Position numbers and translations under genes: made by a program. A stretch of DNA of 38,403 bases from Sphingobium sp. (GTDB lineage: Bacteria > Pseudomonadota > Alphaproteobacteria > Sphingomonadales > Sphingomonadaceae), in assembly GCA_022652485.1 (NCBI GenBank), contig JALCRK010000034.1, forward strand, positions 1 to 38,403, written 5' to 3'. The notes beneath the pieces were generated by a model. The model was not told the DNA's origin, did not search any database, and was given only the letters and a program-made list of their open reading frames with translations. This document shows positions 31,582 to 38,403 of the stretch, piece by piece. Position 1 is the first letter of the stretch. Each line of letters starts with the position of its first letter.

Positions 31582-32269
31582 GGATCTGGCTCCTGACAGG
31601 TTCCTGGGCAAGCATGCGGTCGACCATTCCGGCAACCTGCGGGCAGTCGGCGGCGCCGGGGGCGGCGGGGCCGTCAAAGCGGACCTGCTCTTCCTCCCAC
31701 GCGGCATCGAGCGCGGCCAGATCGTCTGGATCGTCGGCAGGCGCGATCTCGAAGGCCTCGCCGCCCGCCCCGGCAAGGTCCGCCAGGATGCGCATCGGCG
31801 CGGCATAGGGCGTGGCCTTTTCCTGCAGCCGCTTGGCCAGGGCGGAGAGGATCACGCCCGGCTGGGCCAGTTCCTCCGCCGCCTGCGCGGGCGGCAGGAC
31901 CGAGAGGTATTCGAGGAACAGCGGCAGGTAATCGGGCAGTTCGTTCGCCGCGATTTCGAGGCCCTGCGCTTCGTAGCGGTCACGCAGGTTGACCATCGCC
32001 TGGCCCCGGTCGCGGCTTTCGCCGTGGACGTGTTCGAACAGGTGCAGCGACACCGCCCGCCCCCGGTCGAACAGCGCGACATAGCGTTCCTGGGCATCGA
32101 GCAGATCGGCGGCGGCAAGGTCATCGAGCAGCGGCTGGAGGGCGGCGCGCTGCTCGGGGCTCAGCAGGCCATCGGCGGCGAGCAGTTCCCCCAGTTCTGG
32201 GGCCATGTCCTGCACCGCCGCATCGGGATAGCGCAGCAGGGCCGAGAGGACGCGAAGGGTCAGGCGCAT
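31574..32269 (-). CDS. narJ: Nitrate reductase assembly chaperone NarJ
   Basis: The 231-residue acidic, helical protein starts MRLTLRVLSALLRYPDAAVQ and contains YVALFDRGRAVSLHLFEHVHGESRDRGQAMVNL and LPLFLEYLSVLP, the TorD/NarJ family core. It binds apo-NarG, holding it off the membrane until Moco and Fe-S are inserted. Start and narH stop overlap as TGATG. Confidence 0.95.
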   Translation of the reverse strand: MRLTLRVLSALLRYPDAAVQDMAPELGELLAADGLLSPEQRAALQPLLDDLAAADLLDAQERYVALFDRGRAVSLHLFEHVHGESRDRGQAMVNLRDRYEAQGLEIAANELPDYLPLFLEYLSVLPPAQAAEELAQPGVILSALAKRLQEKATPYAAPMRILADLAGAGGEAFEIAPADDPDDLAALDAAWEEEQVRFDGPAAPGAADCPQVAGMVDRMLAQEPVRSQIHG

Positions 32270-33795
32270 CAGAATACCTCCGAGGGGGTCTGGAGTTTCT
32301 TGCGAGCCGGGGCGCCGAACAGGTTCGCGTCACTGGTCCCGCCCGAACAGCCATTGCCGAACGAGAAGCCGCAGCCGCCGCGTTCGTCGTACATGTCCTC
32401 GGCATCCTCGCGATGGCCGGTGGGGATGACGAAGCGGTCCTCGTAATTGGCGATTGCCATCACGTGGTACATTTCCTCGATCTGGGCCGGGGTCAGGCCG
32501 ACCTCGCGGGCGATCTCCTCGGCCACCACGCCCTCGACGGTCTTGGCGCGCATATAGCCGCGCATCGCCAGCATCCGCTCCAGCGCATCGACCACCGGGG
32601 CTTCTTTGCCCGCCGTCAGCAGGTTGGCGAGGTACTTCACCGGAATGCGCAAGCTGCGCACGTCCGGCATCCCGTTGCGCGCGGAAATCTTGCCCGCGCT
32701 GGCCGCTGCATTGATCGGCGAGAGCGGCGGCACGTACCAGACCATCGGCAGGGTGCGGTATTCGGGGTGAAGCGGGAAGGCGACCTTCCATTCCATCGCC
32801 ATCTTCCACACCGGCGAATGCCGCGCGGCTTCAAGCCAGGCCTCCGGCACGCCATCCTTGCGCGCCTGCGCGATCACCGCCGGATCGTTGGGGTCGAGGA
32901 AGATATCGAGCTGCGCCTGGTAGAGGTCTTCGACGTGTTCGGCGCTGGCGGCTTCCTCGATCCGGTCCGCATCATAGAGCATGACGCCGAGGTAGCGGAT
33001 CCGCCCGACGCAGGTTTCGCTGCATACGGTCGGCTGGCCAGCCTCGATCCGGGGATAGCAGAAGATGCACTTCTCGCTCTTGCCGGTCTTCCAGTTGAAA
33101 TAGATCTTCTTGTAGGGGCAGCCCGAGACGCACATCCGCCAGCCGCGGCACTTTTCCTGGTCGATCAGGACGATGCCGTCCTCTTCGCGCTTGTAGATCG
33201 AGCCCGAAGGACAGGCCGCGACGCATGTGGGGTTGAGGCAATGTTCGCACAAACGGGGGAGATACATCATGAAGGTGTTCTCGAACTGGCCGTAGATCTC
33301 CTTCTGGACGCCTTCGAAGTTGTAGTCCTGCGACCGCTTGGAAAATTCCCCGCCCAGGATTTCCTCCCAGTTCGGGCCGCCCTCGATCTTTTCCATCCGC
33401 TGCCCCGAAATCAGGCTGCGCGGGCGCGCGGTGGGGAATGCCTTGCTTTCGCCCGCCGATTGCAGGTGGCCGTAATCGAAGGTGAACGGCTCGTAGTAGT
33501 CGTCGATCTCGGGCAGGTCGGGGTTGGCGAAGATCTTCGCCAGCAGCCGCCACTTGCCGCCCATCTTCGGACGGATCGAACCGGAGGGCGTGCACACCCA
33601 GCCGCCGTTCCAGCGTTCCTGGTTCTCCCAGTCCTTGGGATAACCGATGCCGGGCTTGGTCTCGACGTTGTTGAACCAGGCGTATTCCATGCCTTCGCGG
33701 CTGGTCCACACGTTCTTGCAGGTGACCGAGCAGGTGTGGCAGCCGATGCACTTGTCGAGGTTCAGGACCTTGCCGATCTGCGCGCGTACCTTCAT
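32269..33795 (-). CDS. narH: Respiratory nitrate reductase beta subunit NarH
   Basis: The 508-residue iron-sulfur protein starts MKVRAQIGKVLNLDKCIGCH. Cys16, Cys19, Cys22 and Cys26 open the first cluster motif; CEHCLNPTCVAACPSG, CRGWRMCVSGCPYKK (Trp in place of Cys gives the [3Fe-4S] cluster) and CIFCYPRIEAGQPTVCSETC complete the four clusters. It carries electrons from NarI to NarG on the cytoplasmic side. Length is near E. coli NarH (512). It overlaps narG by 4 nt. Confidence 0.97.
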   Translation of the reverse strand: MKVRAQIGKVLNLDKCIGCHTCSVTCKNVWTSREGMEYAWFNNVETKPGIGYPKDWENQERWNGGWVCTPSGSIRPKMGGKWRLLAKIFANPDLPEIDDYYEPFTFDYGHLQSAGESKAFPTARPRSLISGQRMEKIEGGPNWEEILGGEFSKRSQDYNFEGVQKEIYGQFENTFMMYLPRLCEHCLNPTCVAACPSGSIYKREEDGIVLIDQEKCRGWRMCVSGCPYKKIYFNWKTGKSEKCIFCYPRIEAGQPTVCSETCVGRIRYLGVMLYDADRIEEAASAEHVEDLYQAQLDIFLDPNDPAVIAQARKDGVPEAWLEAARHSPVWKMAMEWKVAFPLHPEYRTLPMVWYVPPLSPINAAASAGKISARNGMPDVRSLRIPVKYLANLLTAGKEAPVVDALERMLAMRGYMRAKTVEGVVAEEIAREVGLTPAQIEEMYHVMAIANYEDRFVIPTGHREDAEDMYDERGGCGFSFGNGCSGGTSDANLFGAPARKKLQTPSEVF

Positions 33796-36700
33796 GCCAC
33801 GCACTCCCCTTCGCCCAGCTCGCCTTCGAGCCAATCGACCTTTTCCAGCTTGCGGACGATCACGAACTCGTCGCGGTTGGACCCGACCGTGCCGTAGTAG
33901 TTGAAGCCATAGGCTTGCTGGACATAGCCGCCGATCATATGCGTCGGTTTCAGGATCGCGCGGGTCACCGAATTGTGGATCCCGCCGCGCTGGCCGGTCA
34001 GCGGGGATCCGGGCACGTTGGTGATCTTTTCCTGGGCGTGGTACATGAACAAGGTGCCCTCTTTCATACGTTGGGAAACGACCACGCGGGCCACCAGCGC
34101 GCCGTTAGAATTGAAGGATTCGACCCAGTCGTTATCGACCAGTCCGGCCTTGGCGGCGTCGACCTCGCTCATCCACACGATCGGCCCGCCGCGCGACAGC
34201 GTCAGCATCAGCAGGTTGTCGGTGTAGGTCGAGTGGATCCCCCACTTCTGGTGCGGGGTGATGAAGTTGAGCACCACGTGCGGGCGCCCCTCGGCTTGGT
34301 CGAGCATCGGCTTGACCGCCTTGGTGTCGATCGGCGGGCGATAGACGCACAGTGCCTCGCCGAAGGCCCGCATCCACTTGTGGTCCTGGTAGAGCTGCTG
34401 CCGCCCGGTCAGTGTGCGCCACGGGATCAGTTCATGGACGTTGGTGTAGCCGGCGTTGTAACAGACGTGCTCGCTCTCCAGCCCCGACCAGGTCGGGCTT
34501 GAGATGATCTTGCGCGGCTGGGCCTGGATGTCGCGGAAGCGGATCTTCTCCTCTTCCTTGGGCTTGGCCAGATGGGTGTGGTCGATCCCGGTGAACTGTG
34601 ACAGCGCATCCCAGGCCTTGACCGCAACCTCGCCGTTGGTTTCGGGCGCCAGCATCAGCAGCACCTCGGCCGCGTCGATCGCGGTTTCGATCCTGGCCAT
34701 GCCCTTGGTCGGGCCATCATCGCCCTGCGTACCGTTGAGCTTGCGCAGGTTCTCCACTTCGTGCGCGGTGTTCCAGGCGATCCCCTTGCCGCCGTTGCCG
34801 AGCTTGTCCATCAGCGGGCCAAGCGCGGTGAAGCGCTTGTAGAGGTTCGGATAATCCCGCTCGACCAAGGCGACATTGGCCATGGTCTTGCCGGCAATCG
34901 GTTCGACCTGGCCCTGGCCCCAGTCAGCCACGTCAAAGGGCTGGGCAATCTCGTTCGGGCTGTCGTGCTGGATCGGGACCAGCACCAGATCCTGCTCCAC
35001 GCCCAGTACTTCAGGCACCACTTCGGAAAAGGTTTTCGCGATCCCCTTGTAGATCTCCCAGTCGCTCTTCGATTCCCACACCGGGTCCACGGCCGCGCTC
35101 AGCGGGTGGATGAAGGGGTGCATGTCAGAGGTGTTGAGATCGTCCTTTTCATACCATGAAGCAGTCGGCAGAACGATGTCGGAATAGACGCAGGTGGTCG
35201 ACATCCGGAAGTCGAGCGTGACCAGCAGGTCAAGCTTACCCTTCGGCGCCTCCTCGTGCCACTTCACCTCCTTGGGCTTCTGGTGGCCCATTTCGCCCAG
35301 GTCCTTGCCCTGCACGCCGTGCGCCGTGCCGAGCAGGTGCTTGAGGAAGTATTCGTGGCCTTTGCCCGATGAGCCGAGCAGGTTGGAGCGCCAGACGAAC
35401 ATGTTGCGCGGCCAGTTGGCTTCATCGTCTGGATCAAGGCACGACAGTTCTAGATCGCCGGCCTTGAGCGCCTGCGCCACATAATCCTTCGGCTCCATGC
35501 CCGAAGCCTTGGCGGCGCGTCCCACTTCCAGCGGGTTGGTTTTGAGCTGCGGCGCGGAAGGCAGCCAGCCCATCCGCTCGGCCCGGGCGTTGTAGTCGAT
35601 CAGGCTGGCGTCCCAGTCGCCCTTGGGCGCGGTGGGGGAAAGGATCTCGCTTACCCCCAGCGTTTCATAGCGCCACTGGTCGGTGTGCGCGTAGAAGAAG
35701 CTGGTCGAGTTCATCTGCCGCGGCGGCCGGTTCCAGTCGAGCGCGAAGGCCAATGCGGTCCAGCCGGTCTGCGGACGCAGCTTTTCCTGGCCGACATAGT
35801 GCGACCAGCCGCCGCCCGACTGGCCGACGCAGCCGCACATCACCAGGAGATTGATGATCCCCCGGTAGTTCATGTCCATGTGGTACCAGTGGTTCAGCCC
35901 GGCCCCCAGGATCACCATCGACTTGCCATTGGTCTTTTCGGCGTTTGCGGCGAATTCGCGCGCGGCGGTGATGATCGCATCGGCGGGAACGCCGGTGATC
36001 TTCTCACCCCAGGCCGGGGTGTAGGGCGCGGGATCGGCATAGTCGCGCGCGACGTATTCACCGCCCAGTCCCCGGTCGAGGCCATAGTTGGCGCACAGCA
36101 GGTCGAACACCGTGGCGACATAAGTGCCCCCTTCCTTCAGCTCCAGTTCGCGCACCGGCACCCGCTTCATCAGCACGTCGGGATGGTCGGTGCCCTGGAA
36201 GTGATCGTGCTCGCGGTTGCCGAAATAGGGGAAGGCGACATCGACCACCTCGTCGTGGTCCTTGTCGAGAATCGCGGTCATCCGCAGCTTGACCTCGCCC
36301 CCCTGGCCGTCCTTCTCCTGCAGGTTCCACTTGCCCTTTTCGCCCCAGCGGAAGCCGGCGCTGCCCGACGGCGTGACGACTTCGTCGCGCGCCTCGTCGA
36401 TCGCCACGGTCTTCCATTCGGGATTGTTGGTTTCGCCAAGGTCGCCCGCGAAGTCGCTGGCGCGCAGCAGGCGCTCGGGCACCAGGCGCCCGTCCTGTTC
36501 GACCAGCCGGACCAGCATCGGCATGTCGGAGTACTTGCGACAATAGTCCTCGAAGTACGGCACCTGCCGGTCGAGGTGGAACTCGCGCAGGATCACGTGG
36601 CCCATCGCCATGGCAAGCGCCGCGTCAGTGCCCTGCTTGGGGTTGAGCCACAGGTCGGCGAACTTGGTCGCCTCGGCATAGTCAGGGCTGACCACCGCGA

Positions 36701-37529
36701 CCTTGGCCCCGCGATAGCGCGCCTCGGTCATGAAATGAGCATCGGGGGTGCGGGTCTGCGGCACGTTGCTGCCCCACAGCATCAGGAAGCCCGCGTTGTA
36801 CCAGTCGGCGCTTTCGGGAACGTCGGTTTGCTCGCCCCAGGTCATCGGGCTGGCGGGCGGCAGGTCGCAATACCAGTCGTAAAAGCTCATGCAGGTCCCG
36901 CCGAGCAGCGAGAGATAGCGCGAACCCGCCGCGTAAGAGACCATTGACATGGCCGGGATCGGGCTGAACCCGATCACCCGGTCGGGGCCCCACGTCCTGG
37001 CGGTATAGGCGTTGGCTGCCGCGATGATCTCGTTCACCTCGTCCCAGGTGGAGCGCACGAAGCCGCCGTGGCCGCGGATCGCGGTGTAGCTCTTGCGCTT
37101 GGCGGGGTCAGCTTGGATCGAGGCCCAGGCCGCGACCGGCGGCAGGCTGGCCCGCGCCTCGCGCCACAGCTTGACCAGCCGCTTGCGGATCAGCGGATAC
37201 TTTAGCCGCTGGGCCGAATAGATGTACCAGCTATAGCTCGCCCCGCGCGGGCAGCCGCGCGGTTCGTGGTTGGGCAGTTCCGGGCGGGTGCGCGGATAGT
37301 CGGTCTGCTGGGTTTCCCAGGTGATGATGCCGCCCTTGACGTAGATCTTCCAGCTGCACGAACCGGTGCAGTTCACGCCGTGGGTGGAGCGCACGATCTT
37401 GTCGTGCTGCCAGCGCTTGCGATAGCCATCCTCCCAGTCGCGCGCTTCGGCGGTGGTGACCCCGTGGCCATCGGAGAATTGTTCCTTCTTCTGGCGGAAG
37501 AAGGTCAGGCGGTCGAGCAGGTGGCTCAT
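33792..37529 (-). CDS. narG: Respiratory nitrate reductase alpha subunit NarG
   Basis: The 1245-residue catalytic subunit reduces nitrate to nitrite at a bis-MGD molybdenum site. It starts MSHLLDRLTFFRQKKEQFSD, the usual NarG N-terminus. His50, Cys54, Cys58 and Cys93 (HGVNCTGSC ... GCPRG) fit the FS0 cluster, and Asp222 in YCDLPPASP fits the Mo ligand, with the same numbering as E. coli NarG. There is no twin-arginine signal sequence, so it is the cytoplasm-facing membrane-bound type, not a periplasmic Nap. The frame stays open upstream to 38333, but that part is a shadow of narK. It overlaps narK by 4 nt. Confidence 0.98.
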   Translation of the reverse strand: MSHLLDRLTFFRQKKEQFSDGHGVTTAEARDWEDGYRKRWQHDKIVRSTHGVNCTGSCSWKIYVKGGIITWETQQTDYPRTRPELPNHEPRGCPRGASYSWYIYSAQRLKYPLIRKRLVKLWREARASLPPVAAWASIQADPAKRKSYTAIRGHGGFVRSTWDEVNEIIAAANAYTARTWGPDRVIGFSPIPAMSMVSYAAGSRYLSLLGGTCMSFYDWYCDLPPASPMTWGEQTDVPESADWYNAGFLMLWGSNVPQTRTPDAHFMTEARYRGAKVAVVSPDYAEATKFADLWLNPKQGTDAALAMAMGHVILREFHLDRQVPYFEDYCRKYSDMPMLVRLVEQDGRLVPERLLRASDFAGDLGETNNPEWKTVAIDEARDEVVTPSGSAGFRWGEKGKWNLQEKDGQGGEVKLRMTAILDKDHDEVVDVAFPYFGNREHDHFQGTDHPDVLMKRVPVRELELKEGGTYVATVFDLLCANYGLDRGLGGEYVARDYADPAPYTPAWGEKITGVPADAIITAAREFAANAEKTNGKSMVILGAGLNHWYHMDMNYRGIINLLVMCGCVGQSGGGWSHYVGQEKLRPQTGWTALAFALDWNRPPRQMNSTSFFYAHTDQWRYETLGVSEILSPTAPKGDWDASLIDYNARAERMGWLPSAPQLKTNPLEVGRAAKASGMEPKDYVAQALKAGDLELSCLDPDDEANWPRNMFVWRSNLLGSSGKGHEYFLKHLLGTAHGVQGKDLGEMGHQKPKEVKWHEEAPKGKLDLLVTLDFRMSTTCVYSDIVLPTASWYEKDDLNTSDMHPFIHPLSAAVDPVWESKSDWEIYKGIAKTFSEVVPEVLGVEQDLVLVPIQHDSPNEIAQPFDVADWGQGQVEPIAGKTMANVALVERDYPNLYKRFTALGPLMDKLGNGGKGIAWNTAHEVENLRKLNGTQGDDGPTKGMARIETAIDAAEVLLMLAPETNGEVAVKAWDALSQFTGIDHTHLAKPKEEEKIRFRDIQAQPRKIISSPTWSGLESEHVCYNAGYTNVHELIPWRTLTGRQQLYQDHKWMRAFGEALCVYRPPIDTKAVKPMLDQAEGRPHVVLNFITPHQKWGIHSTYTDNLLMLTLSRGGPIVWMSEVDAAKAGLVDNDWVESFNSNGALVARVVVSQRMKEGTLFMYHAQEKITNVPGSPLTGQRGGIHNSVTRAILKPTHMIGGYVQQAYGFNYYGTVGSNRDEFVIVRKLEKVDWLEGELGEGECVA

Positions 37530-38403
37530 GCGATGGCTCCTTGGGAGGCGAGGGCAGTGGGAAGGGTGCGGCCACGCTCGACATCGTGCAGCAGGCCCCC
37601 CTTGCGGGTGTAGATGAACCAGGTCACCGCGGCGCAGCTGGCGTAGAACAGGATGAAGCCATAAAGCGCCGCCTGCGGCGTGCCGGTGGCGCTGATCGAC
37701 ATCCCGAAAGCGCGCGGAATGAAGAACGCGCCGTAGGCTGCGATGGCGGACGTGAAGCCGACGATCGCCGCCGATTCCTTTTCCGCCTGGCGGGTGCGTT
37801 GGGCCGCATCCAGTTCGGGCATCAGCCGCGGCACTTCCTGGCGCATGATGTTGGGGATCATCTGGAAGGTGGAGGCATTGCCCACCCCGGTGACGAAGAA
37901 CATGAACACGAACGCCCCCAGGAAGCCATTGAAGTCCTTCGCCTCCAGGAAGTGGATCACGCCCAGCGCGCCGACGATCATGCCGATGAACACCCAGAAC
38001 GTGACCCGTGCGCCGCCCCAGCGATCCGCGACCCAACCGGTCGCGGCGCGGCTGATCGCGCCGACCAGCGGGCCCAGGAACACGTATTTCAGCACGTTGA
38101 CGTCGGGAAACTGGCTCTTGGCGAGCAGCGGCAGGCCGGCGGAAAAGCCGATGAACGAGCCGAAGGTGCCGGTATAGAGCCAGCACATCAGCCAGTTGTG
38201 CTTGCGCTGGAAGATCACCGCCTGTTCGGCAAAGCTGGCCTTGGCATCGGCGATGTCGTTCATCCCGAACCAGGCGAGCAGGGTGCTGGCGACGATGAAC
38301 GGCACCCAGATGAAGCCGGCGTTCTGCAGCCACAACTCGCTGCCGTCCTTGGCCACTTGAGCAGTACCACCAAGGGCACCAAACAGGTCGCGTCCGTCAA
38401 GGT
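37526..38403 (-). CDS. narK: NarK-family nitrate/nitrite transporter, 5' end cut by window edge
   Basis: The frame is open to the right edge; about 292 C-terminal codons are visible. Multiple hydrophobic helices and GSFIGFSAGLPLLAKSQFP, PLVGAISRAATGWVADRWGGARVTFW and NASTFQMIPNIM identify the NarK/NarU branch of the MFS. The nitrate-signature GFSAGLPLLAKSQFP and its partner are kept. NarK imports nitrate or exchanges it for nitrite. A GTG at 38354-38356 is in frame but upstream codons still look coding, so the true start is outside; a double NarK1-NarK2 fusion, seen in some denitrifiers, cannot be excluded. Confidence 0.93.
   Translation of the reverse strand, partial: LDGRDLFGALGGTAQVAKDGSELWLQNAGFIWVPFIVASTLLAWFGMNDIADAKASFAEQAVIFQRKHNWLMCWLYTGTFGSFIGFSAGLPLLAKSQFPDVNVLKYVFLGPLVGAISRAATGWVADRWGGARVTFWVFIGMIVGALGVIHFLEAKDFNGFLGAFVFMFFVTGVGNASTFQMIPNIMRQEVPRLMPELDAAQRTRQAEKESAAIVGFTSAIAAYGAFFIPRAFGMSISATGTPQAALYGFILFYASCAAVTWFIYTRKGGLLHDVERGRTLPTALASQGAIA

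Noticed and set aside
32413..33897. 494-residue plus-strand frame opposite narH
   Set aside because: It mirrors narH codons; the composition (rich in His, Ala, Asp, Val) is typical of an antisense shadow in GC-rich DNA and there is no ribosome site.
33792..38333. A single 1513-residue frame across narG and upstream
   Set aside because: The N-terminal 268 residues are an Arg/Pro/His-rich shadow of narK. True NarG starts at 37529 with the conserved MSHLLDRLTFF and normal length.
1..38403. CRISPR array, tRNA, rRNA, complete insertion sequence or integrase
   Set aside because: I looked for regular spaced repeats, tRNA-like ends with TTCGA cores and transposase or integrase motifs and saw none. 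Diverged or partial forms cannot be excluded without a search.

Overview
The window looks like part of a conjugative plasmid or integrative element from a high-GC alphaproteobacterium, most likely a sphingomonad. The clues are the MucR regulator, the AbiE pair, the DUF2493 protein and the RHH/TraD/MobF-TraA block with its trailing small genes. No replication or partition gene is visible, so plasmid versus chromosomal element cannot be decided.

Left part (1-17.4 kb): accessory backbone. It holds an unrecognised gene pair cut by the left edge, a pentapeptide-repeat protein, a small secreted nuclease, a tail-less SSB, MucR, an AbiEi/AbiEii toxin-antitoxin operon with a third gene and an inverted-repeat operator, a DUF2493/SLOG protein and several small unknown genes. 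These genes are separated by long GC-rich gaps containing hairpins and one repeated element. A transfer module follows: a repeat-rich region that could be oriT, a ribbon-helix-helix protein, a TraD-type coupling ATPase, a MobF relaxase-helicase, and three tightly packed small genes that end at a strong terminator.

Middle (17.2-19.1 kb): a small unknown gene and two divergent FCD-type (GntR-like) regulators facing a shared palindrome.

Right part (19.2-38.4 kb): a compact set of genes for living without oxygen. On the plus strand are a small CxxC protein, ubiT-ubiU-ubiV (oxygen-independent ubiquinone synthesis), a damaged-looking pdxH-like frame, and an FNR-type regulator with [4Fe-4S] cysteines. 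Converging on it is a B12-dependent class II ribonucleotide reductase. Next comes a frameshifted remnant that resembles nnrS. A 12-gene minus-strand operon then reads narK-narG-narH-narJ-narI-ppiC-moaA-moaD-moaE-moaB-moaC-moeA, nearly all with overlapping or 1-4 nt junctions; narK runs off the right edge.

The right part makes biochemical sense as a unit. NarGHI respires nitrate with ubiquinol, NarK moves nitrate/nitrite, the Moa/Moe proteins supply molybdenum cofactor, UbiTUV makes ubiquinone without O2, class II RNR makes deoxynucleotides without O2, and FNR senses O2. FNR-like palindromes sit before the CxxC gene, ubiT, fnr and nrdJ, and those before the CxxC gene and fnr have a -10-like hexamer at class II spacing. 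The most interesting reading is that this is a transferable anaerobic nitrate-respiration kit in a lineage usually regarded as aerobic, located beside conjugation genes.
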